Source of the DNA: an uncultured Bacilli bacterium
Lineage (GTDB): Bacteria > Bacillota_I > Bacilli_A > RF39 > UBA660
Direction of reading: 5' to 3'
Length of the DNA stretch: 64,000 nucleotides
NCBI GenBank assembly: GCA_934176955.1
Contig: CAKPOS010000008.1
Span: 1-64,000, forward strand
Both the position numbers and the translations under genes were made by a program. This document shows positions 1 through 8,387 of this stretch, piece after piece; the stretch's first letter is position 1, and every line of letters starts with the position of its first letter. The notes below the pieces were generated by a model. It ran no database searches. It was not told the origin of the DNA and saw nothing but the letters and a program-made list of their open reading frames with translations.

Positions 1-170
1 GCACTTTTATTTGTTAATGTTCCTTCTTTAATAGTCATTATAACATCATTTTGTGAAATTTTAATATCAGACTTATCTCCTATATCAAATTCATTTTTTG
101 ATTTACCACAACCTGTCACTCCTAGTGCCATAACTCCACACAGGAAAATAATAAGTAATTTCTTTTTCAT
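1..170 (-). CDS. lipoprotein, partial (C-terminus outside window)
   Basis: The visible 56 residues start with MKKK and a hydrophobic stretch that ends in a lipobox (LGVTGC, Cys about residue 20), so this is a secreted, lipid-anchored protein cleaved by signal peptidase II. After the Cys comes a polar segment that reads toward a beta-rich domain (NDVIMTIKEGTL), a pattern common in bacterial Ig-like domains, but too little is visible to assign a family. A strong GGAGGAAG ribosome binding site sits just upstream of the ATG at 170. It has its own promoter in the gap toward the oleate hydratase gene. The end of the gene lies beyond the left edge. Confidence 0.8.
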   Translation of the reverse strand, partial: MKKKLLIIFLCGVMALGVTGCGKSKNEFDIGDKSDIKISQNDVIMTIKEGTLTNKS

Positions 171-230
171 CGTCTTCCTCCATTAAAAAATTATTTTTAG
201 ATTTTATTTTTATAATCTTATCTAATTTTT

Positions 231-258
231 AGTTTATCAGATTTCCTTATTTTGTCAA
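231..258 (-). promoter_or_regulatory. promoter of the lipoprotein gene
   Basis: On the minus strand TTGACA (253-258) is followed 16 bases later by TAAACT (231-236). It lies about 60 bases upstream of the lipoprotein start and after the oleate hydratase terminator. Confidence 0.5.
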
Positions 259-319
259 ACGCCATAACCTACTTTTTTCTATAAAATAAGTACTTTTCTA
301 TGTCAGTACTTTATATACA

Positions 320-354
320 AAAAAATGAAACACCCAAATTAAGATGTCTCATTT
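320..354 (-). terminator. rho-independent terminator after oleate hydratase
   Basis: A 12-bp stem (323-335 with 343-354, two G-U pairs) is followed on the minus strand by a T run. It starts a few bases after the oleate hydratase stop codon. Confidence 0.75.
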
Positions 355-361
355 TTCTTTT

Positions 362-2155
362 TTACTCTTTAAATAAACCACTTTCTTTTAATAAAAGTTC
401 TAAGTCTGTCCCTTTTACTTTTTTCTCCAAGATTTTGATGGCTTGTTTTTCTGCAAATGTTAAAGGAAGTTCATCTACTGATTTTTTATCTACTGCATAG
501 AAGCAAGCTTTTAATAATTCTCGAACATCATATTTACTTCCCCATACTTCTGGTACAGCTCTATCAACTTTAAGTAGTGTATATACAGCTTCCATACCTG
601 TTCGAATAGAATATTCGGTTGTAAAGATTGTATCTCTAGGTGTTTCTGCAAATTGACCAATAAAGGCAAAATTAACTGCGTCTTTTGGCACGACAAGTGG
701 TCTATCTTTTTCTTCTCTTGGTTGGAAGAAAGCGTTAATGTATGGCATATAGCAAGTTGTGGTGTTACATTTATTAGCATATTCTTCAATCTTATCTGTT
801 GGTATTCCAATATGATATAACCATTCTTCACATATTTCACGACCAGTACAATTTCTAATTGGTTTTTTTACAAAATTTCCTTCACGATTAGTATTTAGAG
901 CATATACCCATACTAATACACTATTTTTCTTTTGGGATTTAAATTGTGGTTGGCGATTGATTGTCCAAGATAAATACCAATTTTCCATACTATCTTTTAC
1001 AGTTACAATTCCTCCTGTTGTTACCTTTCCTTCTCTAGGGTCTCTTTTGCAAATATTAATGATATGTTTAATTATTTCTTCATCACTTACTTCAACTGTA
1101 GCACTCATCCAATTGGTTTCATCCGTATTATTACAGAATTTATCTGGATTTCCAAATTCACCATTGGTAGCTTGAGATGCAATATTTTTCCATAAGTTCC
1201 AAGATTCTCCTTCTCCATTCTTAACTTTCGATAAATCTGGTATTGTATTTTGATCTCCATAGCAAGAAGTATCTGTACAGCAACCATTAGTAATAAAGAC
1301 TAAGTCGTTTTCTGTTAAGATAAATTCTTTTTCTTGACCTTCTTTTTCATAAATGATTTTGGTTGCCACTTTTTTCTCTTCTTTATTATTAAATATCACA
1401 TTTTTAACATCTATACCATATTCAATTTTTACGCCATGATTTTCTAAATATTTCGTTAGTGGTAAAATCATGGATTCATATTGATTATATTTTGTAAAAC
1501 GTAGAGCTGAAAAATCTGGTAAGCCATCAATATGATGAACATATCGACATAAATATCTTTTCATTTCTAAAGCAGAAGACCATTTTTGAAAAGCAAACAT
1601 AGTCTGCCAATATAGCCAAAAGTTTGTCTCCCAAAAAGAGTCTGGTAGGACATCAGAGATTTTTTTATTTTCTAAATCTTCTTCTTTAGTAATAAATAAT
1701 TTCGATAATGCTAATGCTGATTTTTTATCTAGTTTAAATAACTTATCCGTATGAGCATCTTCTCCACAATTGATTGTGGCTCGGCAAAGAGAATAATTTG
1801 GGTCGTGTTTATTTAACCAGTAATATTCATCTAATACCGAAACCTCTGGTGTTTCTATAGAGGGAACGCTTCTAAACATATCCCACATACATTCAAAGTG
1901 GTTATCCATCTCCCTTCCCCCACGCATATAAAATCCTTTGGTAACGTCTCTTCTTCCATCACAAGAGCCACCTGCTAAGTCTAATTTTTCTAATAAATGG
2001 ATATTTTCTCCCTTCATTTGTCCATCTCTTACAAGATAGAACGCTGCTGAAAGTCCTGCTAGACCAGTTCCAATAATATAGGCAGACTTTTTATCTACAC
2101 CAATTGGCTTCTCTGGACGAGCAAAAGCCTCATATGTTCCAGCACCATAATACAT
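362..2155 (-). CDS. ohyA: oleate hydratase (MCRA family)
   Basis: FAD-dependent enzyme that adds water across the cis-9 double bond of unsaturated fatty acids such as oleate, giving 10-hydroxy acids; known in gut and skin Firmicutes as a way to detoxify host or dietary fatty acids. The start at 2155 is chosen because an AAAGGAGGG site precedes it; upstream in-frame Met codons lack one and lie at or beside the promoter. The 597-residue product has the dinucleotide motif GTGLAGLSAAF near residues 29-39, the family signature RGGREMDNHFE with Glu82, and Tyr201. Glu82 and Tyr201 coincide in number with the catalytic residues reported for Staphylococcus aureus OhyA. It is monocistronic, with its own promoter and terminator. 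The assignment is secure. Confidence 0.97.
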   Translation of the reverse strand: MYYGAGTYEAFARPEKPIGVDKKSAYIIGTGLAGLSAAFYLVRDGQMKGENIHLLEKLDLAGGSCDGRRDVTKGFYMRGGREMDNHFECMWDMFRSVPSIETPEVSVLDEYYWLNKHDPNYSLCRATINCGEDAHTDKLFKLDKKSALALSKLFITKEEDLENKKISDVLPDSFWETNFWLYWQTMFAFQKWSSALEMKRYLCRYVHHIDGLPDFSALRFTKYNQYESMILPLTKYLENHGVKIEYGIDVKNVIFNNKEEKKVATKIIYEKEGQEKEFILTENDLVFITNGCCTDTSCYGDQNTIPDLSKVKNGEGESWNLWKNIASQATNGEFGNPDKFCNNTDETNWMSATVEVSDEEIIKHIINICKRDPREGKVTTGGIVTVKDSMENWYLSWTINRQPQFKSQKKNSVLVWVYALNTNREGNFVKKPIRNCTGREICEEWLYHIGIPTDKIEEYANKCNTTTCYMPYINAFFQPREEKDRPLVVPKDAVNFAFIGQFAETPRDTIFTTEYSIRTGMEAVYTLLKVDRAVPEVWGSKYDVRELLKACFYAVDKKSVDELPLTFAEKQAIKILEKKVKGTDLELLLKESGLFKE

Positions 2156-2186
2156 ATTTATCCCTCCTTTATGATTAACAAAGTTC

Positions 2187-2215
2187 ATTATAATCATTTT
2201 TATTATTTTCTACAA
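2187..2215 (-). promoter_or_regulatory. ohyA promoter
   Basis: Minus-strand TTGTAG (2210-2215), a 17-base spacer and TATAAT (2187-2192), about 30 bases upstream of the chosen ohyA start. Confidence 0.6.
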
Positions 2216-2335
2216 TCTACAAATTTTTATACTTGTTAGAAAATAAACTTATTTATAATTTTAGAGGAATATTAATACAAAAATAAAAAAAATGTTTATT
2301 ATAGTAATTTTAAATATATAAATACATATTTTAGT

Positions 2336-2356
2336 AAAATACTGATCAGTACTTTT
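2336..2356. repeat. palindromic intergenic element, TGATCA centre
   Basis: A 10-bp inverted repeat around TGATCA with one mismatch. Its right arm shares AGTACTTTTCTAT with a copy at 288-300 on the other side of ohyA. Member of the dispersed AAAATACTT/AAGTACTTTT family described in the findings. Confidence 0.6.
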
Positions 2357-2366
2357 CTATAAAATA

Positions 2367-2405
2367 CAAAAAAACTATTAACAAAACTTTCTTTGTCAAC
2401 AGTTT
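2367..2405 (-). terminator. terminator after the HAD phosphatase gene
   Basis: An imperfect stem (AAACT and ACAAA arms at 2372-2385 pairing with 2392-2405) is followed by a T run on the minus strand. Confidence 0.6.
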
Positions 2406-2482
2406 AATTTTATTTCTTTTCTAATAAAAAAGCAAAAAAATACATTTTAATCCCTCTCCTTAATATGAAAAATATATCATAA

Positions 2483-3058
2483 TTAGACTAAATGATTCTC
2501 TATATCTTGAATAGATGTAAATACAAAAGATTTTATTCCTAATTGATTAGCCTTATCTACATTCTTTTTCTTATCATCAAAAAAGATGGTTTCTTCTTTC
2601 TTTAAATGATATCTTTCTAAAAGTAATTGATAAATAGCATCATCTGGTTTAATTAAATGCTCTTGATAAGAAAAAATACCACCATCAAAAATTTGATGAA
2701 TATCAATTAAGTGATTAATATAATGATAACTATCCTCTGTAATATTTGTTAATAAATATAGGTGATATCCTCTTTCTTTCAAGTTTTTAATATACTTAAA
2801 ATTATCTTTAATTAAAGGATAAGATCTAGTTAAATTTTCTTTTTTTAAGATATATTCTATATCTAAATATTCTTCTTCACTTTTTAAACTCTCGATATGT
2901 TCTTGAACGGAAATTTCTCCTAATAAAGCTTTTTTAAAATTTTTTCCATAAGTTAGTTTATATATATTATCACAATTTTTATTTAGTAACTTCTCAATAT
3001 TAGACTTGCTATCATCAAAGAAAACACCACCAACATCTAATATAATATTTTTAATCAT
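2483..3058 (-). CDS. HAD family hydrolase (HAD-IA type)
   Basis: A 191-residue soluble phosphatase-like protein. Motif I is LDVGGVFFDD at residues 7-16, with the nucleophile Asp and a Gly at +2 as in the YihX-type 'DxGxV' subgroup; motif II is LYLLTNI near residue 100; motif III/IV are a Lys-Pro (IKPDD) and FFDDKKKNV near residues 158-167. These cover the complete HAD catalytic set. A GGAGGA site precedes the ATG. The substrate cannot be told from sequence; small sugar phosphates are typical of the subgroup. It is transcribed alone or after the VanZ gene, with a terminator behind it. Confidence 0.9.
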   Translation of the reverse strand: MIKNIILDVGGVFFDDSKSNIEKLLNKNCDNIYKLTYGKNFKKALLGEISVQEHIESLKSEEEYLDIEYILKKENLTRSYPLIKDNFKYIKNLKERGYHLYLLTNITEDSYHYINHLIDIHQIFDGGIFSYQEHLIKPDDAIYQLLLERYHLKKEETIFFDDKKKNVDKANQLGIKSFVFTSIQDIENHLV

Positions 3059-3113
3059 TTATATTCCTCCTATAAAATTTTTTCAAATATACTTCTTAAT
3101 TTCTTTACTAAGC

Positions 3114-3590
3114 TCAAAGTAAAAATAATAGAAAAATCATTATGAATGGAATAATACTTAATAAGTATTTAATTGAATTGTCTAAACCTTTACTATTTTC
3201 CCTCTTTTTTTCTAAAATAGAAATAAGTAGAATACCAACCATTCCTCCTAGAGTATTCATCATCACATCAGTAATATCGGATATACCAATATGAAGAATA
3301 TATTGTAATACTTCAAAAATAAATGAAGTTAAGATGATTATTCCTACGGTTAAAGATTTCTTTTTGGTAAGTTCTCTTAGATACATTCCATAAGGAATAA
3401 AGAGAAAGATATTGATGAGTATTTCTTTTAAAGCATTTTCTTTAAAGGGAATTAAATTAATTGTACGAAGGTACCTTAAGTTTCTAATATCTATTCTAAA
3501 TTTAAAGACAATAATCCAGGTAAGAAGAAAGATATATAAAACAAATGAAATTCTTATCATTTGGTTTAATAAATTATTTTTCTGCTTCAT
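3114..3590 (-). CDS. VanZ-like membrane protein
   Basis: The 158-residue product has about four membrane segments. The VanZ-family signature is plain: NLIPFKENALKEILINIFLFIPYG at about residues 45-68 and FEVLQYILHIGISDITDVMMNTLG at about residues 91-114. VanZ was named for low-level teicoplanin resistance, but most members have no proven role. Its first 17 bases overlap the end of the upstream ASCH gene, so the two are probably translated from one mRNA. Confidence 0.85.
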   Translation of the reverse strand: MKQKNNLLNQMIRISFVLYIFLLTWIIVFKFRIDIRNLRYLRTINLIPFKENALKEILINIFLFIPYGMYLRELTKKKSLTVGIIILTSFIFEVLQYILHIGISDITDVMMNTLGGMVGILLISILEKKRENSKGLDNSIKYLLSIIPFIMIFLLFLL

Positions 3591-3966
3591 AATTCCATAT
3601 TCCTAATTTTCCTTTAGCAGGGATTGGTTCTTTTAATACTTCAACTAATTCCAATTTCCAAGCATATCTTCCCACTTCGTAGCGTCCGTAATCACTTTCG
3701 TTAGTATCATTTTTAATTTTTTGAATAAATTCTTCTGTCATATAAATGCAATCAACTAAATTACATTTACATAAAATATATCCTTGATTTAATTCACTTT
3801 TTAAATAAGACATCGCCTTTTCTACATTTTCAGATTTACTCATTGCTTTACTGGCATGAATATAAATTTCTCCTCGGTAATTGGTTTTCCAACTTCTTGT
3901 TTCATATATTTTTACATCATCTTTAATTAGGGTAGCAAATGGCTCTTTTATCGATAAAACTTTCAT
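3574..3966 (-). CDS. ASCH domain protein
   Basis: A 130-residue cytosolic protein that begins with the ASCH signature: MKVLSIKEPFATLI, then YETRSWKTNYRGEIYIHAS at about residues 20-38. ASCH folds belong to the PUA superfamily and bind RNA or modified nucleosides; some members are amidohydrolases of N4-acetylcytidine. The start at 3966 is preferred to the upstream Met at 3984 because GAGGAA lies between them at good spacing. It heads a two-gene unit with the overlapping VanZ-like gene. Confidence 0.85.
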   Translation of the reverse strand: MKVLSIKEPFATLIKDDVKIYETRSWKTNYRGEIYIHASKAMSKSENVEKAMSYLKSELNQGYILCKCNLVDCIYMTEEFIQKIKNDTNESDYGRYEVGRYAWKLELVEVLKEPIPAKGKLGIWNYEAEK

Positions 3967-4033
3967 TTTCTTCCTCACTTTCATGTCTTAATTATATCAT
4001 GAAAAAAAGCAAATTTCTCTTTGATTTGCTTTA

Positions 4034-4264
4034 TTATTTGTTTATTGCTTTTCCATTTACATATAAAGTATCTCCTTTGTTGGTTGTAATTTTACTATTA
4101 CTTGATTTGAATGTGGCAACACCTGTATCGGCATCTCCACTCATCGACTGATAAAGAAAGATATTTTTATAAGTGGTTGATTTCCCATTTAGTTTATTGT
4201 TTGTATCCTCAATGGTTACGTTATCTAGGGTAACAGAGTTTTTTCCTAAGTATCTTGACTTAAA
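4034..4264 (-). pseudogene. C-terminal remnant of a surface adhesin-like protein
   Basis: This minus-strand stretch is open for 76 codons, from a TAG just upstream to a TAA at 4034, but has no start codon or ribosome binding site. The reading contains NSVTLDNVTIEDTNN, FLYQSMSGDADTG and ITTNKGDTLYVNG, a repetitive Ser/Thr/Asp-rich style typical of large secreted beta-helix or adhesin-like proteins of gut Firmicutes. I read it as the last part of a lost surface-protein gene. No membrane anchor or sortase signal is visible, and the exact family cannot be named. Confidence 0.55.
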
Positions 4265-4285
4265 CTAATAATAATCAATCTATTT

Positions 4286-4858
4286 TTAAGAAAAATAGCC
4301 ATAATCTTTGTGCAAACTTTTTCTTAATTTAACTTCTTTTTCTTTATTTTGTTGAATAATTTTTTTGGTTGTTTCAGTTGATGCTTTATTATAATTAAAG
4401 ATACTAATATAATGAAGAACGTAGGCATCTATTTTAGATAAATTATTATAATCCGAATTTTTTTCCTGAATATAATTTTTAATTTCTGATGAGGACAAGT
4501 TTTTTAGTTCAGCTAAAAGTATCTTTGCTTGGTTTAATTCTTTTTCATTCATTTTGCTTTCCATCAACTCTTCAATAGAATGATTTATCATATAGTGATA
4601 TACCAAATCATGTTCTAGTTCTGTACATTCTTTATTTTGGTATTTGAAAAATAATTCAGCCATTTTTACTTGTTCAAATTGTTCTTTATATTCCTTTAGT
4701 TCTTCTAGGGACATGTTTTCAATATTTTTATGAGAAGTACTTCTTTCATTTGGATAAAGTAGCCATTTTATCCATTCTTCTAAAGGCAAAATACAGCATC
4801 CATTTATTCCTTTAACTACATAAAGTAACTTTTTTTGATTTTGATTATTTAATTTCAT
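4286..4858 (-). CDS. hypothetical protein
   Basis: A 190-residue, Lys/Glu-rich, mostly helical cytosolic protein that I do not recognise. A short hydrophobic opening (LLYVVKGINGCCILPLEEWIKWLLYP) contains a Cys pair; the rest reads as amphipathic helices with Asn and Glu clusters (SLEELKEYKEQFEQVKMAE). The ATG at 4858 is preferred over the adjacent one at 4861 because GGAGG lies closer to the usual distance. It stands between the adhesin remnant and the metal-efflux operon and shows no link to either. Confidence 0.65.
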   Translation of the reverse strand: MKLNNQNQKKLLYVVKGINGCCILPLEEWIKWLLYPNERSTSHKNIENMSLEELKEYKEQFEQVKMAELFFKYQNKECTELEHDLVYHYMINHSIEELMESKMNEKELNQAKILLAELKNLSSSEIKNYIQEKNSDYNNLSKIDAYVLHYISIFNYNKASTETTKKIIQQNKEKEVKLRKSLHKDYGYFS

Positions 4859-4968
4859 CATGTATCCTCCAATCTATCGATATTATAGCATATTTTGAAA
4901 ATATTTTAGTTTTTGATTGAAAAAATACTTAAAAATCTTTTTCTCAATAAAGTTTATTTAACTAAGAG

Positions 4969-4990
4969 AAAAGTACTTATTAAGTATTTT
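4969..4990. repeat. palindromic intergenic element near the end of cadA
   Basis: Arms AAAGTACTT and AAGTATTTT separated by ATT, nine pairs with one G-U. A single copy of the half-site lies at 4922-4930. It sits ten bases after the cadA stop. Confidence 0.55.
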
Positions 4991-4999
4991 ATTCCTATA

Positions 5000-7039
5000 T
5001 TATTTATATTTTTTCATAATTCTTAATGTATTAATTACAGTTAATAAAGTAACGCCAGTATCAGCGAATACTGCTAACCACATATTTACAAATCCAAACA
5101 CACTAAGGAGTAAAATAATTGCTTTTACCATAAGAGCGAAGATTAAGTTTTCTTGAATAATTTTTTTTGTGTATTTTGAAATATCAATAGCAAGGGGAAT
5201 TTTAGTTAAATCATCTTTCATTAGGACAACGTCGCTGGCTTCTATTGCTGAATCACTGCCAACTCCACCCATAGAAATTCCAATATCAGCTCTTTTTAAA
5301 ACAGGGGCATCATTAATTCCATCTCCTACAAAGATAGTGATTTTCCCTTCTTGACTAACTTGTTCGAAATGTTCAAATTTATCTGTTGGAAGCATTTCTG
5401 TATAAATTTCATCTATTGCAAGTTTTTTCCCAATTTCTTCTGATATTTCCTTTTTATCTCCAGTAAACATATAAGTTTTAATTCCGTAGGATTTTAGTTT
5501 TTTGATGACTTCTTCTGAATTTTCTTTAATTCCATCATCAATGGTAACGGATGCTACATGCTCTCCATCAATATTTAAGTGAAGCATTGCTTCTTCTTTG
5601 CAATGACAAAGTTTTTGATTGCCAATAAATATTTTTTTATTATCTAAAGTAAATTCAATTCCTTTTCCAACATTTTCTTTAAAATCTAAAACATCTTTAT
5701 TATCTACTTTTTCCTTTTTTAAGTTTAGAATAGATTTTGCAATTGGGTGGTTAGAGAATGATTCTCCTTTTCTTAAAATATCAACAATTTCATCATAAGA
5801 ATACTTATTTTTAAATTTATCCATAATTTCAATTGAAGATACTTTAAATGAACCATTGGTTAGGGTTCCTGTTTTATCAAAGATGATATGACTTACATTG
5901 CTTAAATTATCTAGATAATTGCTTCCTTTAATTAAAATTCCTTTCTTACTAGCAACACCTATTCCTGTAAAATAAGATAATGGTACAGAAATAGCGATTG
6001 CACAAGGACAAGAAATAACTAGAAAGGTAAGTCCTCGATAAATGCCTTCTTTTATAGAAATTTGAAAAATAAGTGGTAATAAAATCATAACTAGTATTGC
6101 TGTGATAATGACGAATGGCGTATAAATTTTACTAATTTTAGAAACTAATGTTTCTGTTTTGGTTTTTTTATCCGTAGCACTTTCTAGTAAGTTTAGGATT
6201 TTTGAAACTGTAGAGTTTGAAAACAATGATGTTGCTTTCATCTCAATAATATCTCCTAAGTTAATGCTTCCGGATAGAATTTCCGTTCCTTCTTTGATAG
6301 ATATTTCTTCGCTTTCACCTGTTAAGGCTGAGGTATCTAGTTTACTTTCTCCTTTGGTGACTATTCCATCAACAGGAATTTTTTCTCCTTTCTTGACAAT
6401 TAAAATATCATTTATTTTTACTTCTTCAACGGGAATTTTTTCGATTTCTTCGTTCTTTTTTCTATTTACATAATCCTCTTTTATGTTTAATAGGTTTTTT
6501 ATTGAATTTCTAGAATTATTGATTGCTTTTTCTTCTAATATTTTTCCAATTGTATATAAAGAAATAACCATCATTCCTTCTAATACTTCTCCAATACATA
6601 AAGCCCCAATACAAGATATTGTCATTAAGGCATTTTCATTTATTCCATTTCTTTTTCGTAATAGTTTTAAAGCGTTTATACTCGTTCGATATAATAAAAA
6701 AGTATAAGAAACTAGATAAAAAATCCATTTAATTATTTTAGGAAATGGGATAAAGTAACCAATTAATCCAATAGATAAACCTATAATAAGGCTTGAAAGA
6801 TGAAATTCTTTCTTATTATCTTCTTTAGTTTCTGTAATATAAGCTTCTGGCTCTACTTTTTGAATGAATTCATTTAATTCTTCTATACTGTAGTTTTTTT
6901 CTGATTCATAAGAAATTTTACAAGTATTAAAATTGACAATGGCATGATTAAAATTATCATTTTTATTTAATGCTTCTTCTACTTCTCTAGCACAATCAGC
7001 ACAGTCTAGGTTGTTGATATGATATTGATATTTACGCAT
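5000..7039 (-). CDS. cadA: heavy-metal translocating P-type ATPase (Cd/Zn/Pb type)
   Basis: Membrane pump that exports divalent soft metals (Cd, Zn, Pb class) using ATP. The 679 residues carry one N-terminal HMA domain with CADC (Cys13, Cys16), the membrane metal motif CPC (344-346), the phosphorylated Asp388 in DKTGTLT, a TGES actuator motif, the SNHP motif of P1B pumps and GDGINDAP. The final ADTGVTLLTVINTLRIM is typical of CadA/ZntA. The CPC motif occurs in both copper and zinc/cadmium pumps; the CadC-like partner and the C-terminal signature argue for the Cd/Zn type. The gene overlaps the regulator upstream by 8 bases, so both share one operon and metal-controlled promoter. Confidence 0.95.
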   Translation of the reverse strand: MRKYQYHINNLDCADCAREVEEALNKNDNFNHAIVNFNTCKISYESEKNYSIEELNEFIQKVEPEAYITETKEDNKKEFHLSSLIIGLSIGLIGYFIPFPKIIKWIFYLVSYTFLLYRTSINALKLLRKRNGINENALMTISCIGALCIGEVLEGMMVISLYTIGKILEEKAINNSRNSIKNLLNIKEDYVNRKKNEEIEKIPVEEVKINDILIVKKGEKIPVDGIVTKGESKLDTSALTGESEEISIKEGTEILSGSINLGDIIEMKATSLFSNSTVSKILNLLESATDKKTKTETLVSKISKIYTPFVIITAILVMILLPLIFQISIKEGIYRGLTFLVISCPCAIAISVPLSYFTGIGVASKKGILIKGSNYLDNLSNVSHIIFDKTGTLTNGSFKVSSIEIMDKFKNKYSYDEIVDILRKGESFSNHPIAKSILNLKKEKVDNKDVLDFKENVGKGIEFTLDNKKIFIGNQKLCHCKEEAMLHLNIDGEHVASVTIDDGIKENSEEVIKKLKSYGIKTYMFTGDKKEISEEIGKKLAIDEIYTEMLPTDKFEHFEQVSQEGKITIFVGDGINDAPVLKRADIGISMGGVGSDSAIEASDVVLMKDDLTKIPLAIDISKYTKKIIQENLIFALMVKAIILLLSVFGFVNMWLAVFADTGVTLLTVINTLRIMKKYK

Positions 7040-7412
7040 AATCTTCTCCTTTCAATTTATGGTTAATATGTTCTAGTCCAATTTCATATAAACGACTGAT
7101 ATGTTCATCATCTAGGGTATAATAAACTTCCTTACCATTTCTTCTAAATCGTACAATGCCTGCTTCTCTTAAGATGGCTAATTGATGTGAGATGGATGAC
7201 TTTGTCATATTTAGAACATTAGCAATATCACAAACACACATCTCATGATGATCTAATATCCATAAAATTTTTGTTCTTGTACTATCCCCTAATATTTTGA
7301 AAAGTGTTGTTAAATTTTCTAATTCTTTTTCTTTTGGTTTATTTTTTAAAGCAATATTAACAACATTTTGATGAATGATATTACAGTCACACACTAATTC
7401 TTTTTTTTCCAT
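7032..7412 (-). CDS. cadC: ArsR/SmtB-family metal-sensing repressor (CadC-like)
   Basis: A 126-residue winged-helix repressor that releases DNA when metal binds. Both known metal-site types of the family are present: the alpha3N site of CadC (Cys8, Cys10 in the N-terminal arm with Cys59 and Cys61 of MCVCD) and a candidate alpha5 site (DDEH at 101-104 with GLEHINH at 112-118). The recognition helix reads MTKSSISHQLAILREAGIV. This combination fits a Cd/Pb/Zn sensor. It lies directly behind a promoter with two inverted repeats and overlaps cadA, so self-repression of the cadCA operon is likely. Confidence 0.93.
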   Translation of the reverse strand: MEKKELVCDCNIIHQNVVNIALKNKPKEKELENLTTLFKILGDSTRTKILWILDHHEMCVCDIANVLNMTKSSISHQLAILREAGIVRFRRNGKEVYYTLDDEHISRLYEIGLEHINHKLKGEDYA

Positions 7413-7428
7413 TCTTTCCTCCTTACTT

Positions 7429-7468
7429 AACTATATTCATTATAGTTGAATGATTATTCAATTGTCAA
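7429..7468 (-). promoter_or_regulatory. cadCA promoter with ArsR-type operator
   Basis: Minus-strand TTGACA (7463-7468), 18-base spacer, TATAAT (7439-7444). Two perfect inverted repeats overlap it: TTGAAT-4-ATTCAA (7446-7461) fills the spacer, and AACTATA-5-TATAGTT (7429-7447) covers the -10. These positions fit repression by the adjacent ArsR-family protein. Confidence 0.8.
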
Positions 7469-7512
7469 GAGTTAAATGAAGCAAATATTCTCCTTCAGTA
7501 TTTTTATTACAA

Positions 7513-7541
7513 AGAAAAAAAGTAGAATATTTCATCTACTT
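7513..7541 (-). terminator. terminator after the 7549 gene
   Basis: Stem AAGTAGA (7520-7526) with TCTACTT (7535-7541) and a following minus-strand T run, a few bases past the stop codon. Confidence 0.7.
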
Positions 7542-7548
7542 AAAGTAC

Positions 7549-7953
7549 TTATTTTTCTTCATGATTTAGTATAAAGTTTATTTTTTCATTTAATACAATA
7601 CTAAATTCTTCTTCATCTATTGTATTACACCAAAAATCTAGGAGATAAAACTCATTGTCTATTCGTTCTAAAAAACATTGATATGTTCCATAAATTAGAG
7701 AAATCCATCCTTTACTATCATTATATATAATATCTGTTACATACTTAGATATATCTTTTTTATCATTCATTTTTAATTCTTTAATCCATTTTTTATCATA
7801 CACTAGTTCTAATCCTAATTCAAAATCATCTAATATAAAAGTAATATATGGTGCTTTACCTGACCTTTTTTTACCATTTTGTTTTGCTTGATAATCTCCA
7901 AAAGATACTTGATATGAAAGTTTACTATACATCTTGTTATTTAATTTAATCAT
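7549..7953 (-). CDS. hypothetical protein
   Basis: A 134-residue cytosolic protein I do not recognise. It has alternating beta-type segments (APYITFILDDFELGLELVYD, GWISLIYGTYQCFLERI, EFYLLDFWCNTIDEEEF) and no membrane segment. It follows the HMA-like gene by 5 bases and precedes a terminator, so the pair is one transcription unit. Small proteins of this style occur as immunity or accessory proteins, but nothing here proves that role. Confidence 0.65.
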   Translation of the reverse strand: MIKLNNKMYSKLSYQVSFGDYQAKQNGKKRSGKAPYITFILDDFELGLELVYDKKWIKELKMNDKKDISKYVTDIIYNDSKGWISLIYGTYQCFLERIDNEFYLLDFWCNTIDEEEFSIVLNEKINFILNHEEK

Positions 7954-7958
7954 ATTTA

Positions 7959-8387
7959 CTATATTCCCTTTATTAATTTTTCTAATTCAGTTTCATTCAT
8001 TATATTTTTATTATAATTAATTACTATCTTAAATGTTTCTTCATTATTTATATACACTTTATTGATACCATTTATAGATAATAAATTTTCAATAAAACTA
8101 TACAAACAATATTCACAGCACAAATCATTTAAATATCTTTCATACTTACCGTTATCTTCTTCTAAGTGTTTATTAAAATAATAAAGACTAGGAATATTTG
8201 AAGTTTTAGTAAATTTTTTAATTTTATTAATAATCATTTGAGGACTAATATTTTTTGTATACTCAATAGTTATTTTTTCACTATTACTATTTATCTTTTT
8301 TATTTCTTTTAATGATAGTAAATATCTTTGTAGTTCTTTATTATCAAAACAACAATCATTCATTTTTAATGTAATTTTATTATTCAT
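7959..8387 (-). CDS. tandem HMA-like metal-binding protein (unassigned)
   Basis: The 142 residues read as two ferredoxin-like HMA units. The second (residues about 85-141) has a CCEYC motif (Cys90, Cys91, Cys94), then a helix and the pattern GINKVYINNEETFKIVINYN that matches the beta2-beta3 part of HMA domains. The first (about 5-60) has the same outline, ending IEYTKNISPQMIINKIKKF, but only a Cys-Cys pair (12-13) at the loop. HMA domains carry Cu, Zn or Cd to pumps such as CadA. The position just upstream of the cadCA operon on the same strand suggests a link to metal handling; it is separately promoted. The assignment rests on pattern and not on a search. Confidence 0.6.
   Translation of the reverse strand: MNNKITLKMNDCCFDNKELQRYLLSLKEIKKINSNSEKITIEYTKNISPQMIINKIKKFTKTSNIPSLYYFNKHLEEDNGKYERYLNDLCCEYCLYSFIENLLSINGINKVYINNEETFKIVINYNKNIMNETELEKLIKGI

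Larger units (their letters stand above)
2156..2482. other. intergenic region upstream of ohyA
   Basis: No gene is visible in this 327-base A+T-rich gap. It holds the ohyA promoter (2187-2215), a palindromic element of the AGTACTTTT type (2336-2356), and the terminator of the HAD gene (2367-2405). Confidence 0.6.

Noticed and set aside
957..1175. Open frames opposite ohyA, rpoB, rpoC and other long genes
   Set aside because: They lie antisense to strongly conserved genes, lack ribosome binding sites and have shadow-like composition.
3939..4151. Plus-strand frame over the adhesin remnant
   Set aside because: The minus-strand reading is protein-like and this one is its mirror; no binding site precedes it.
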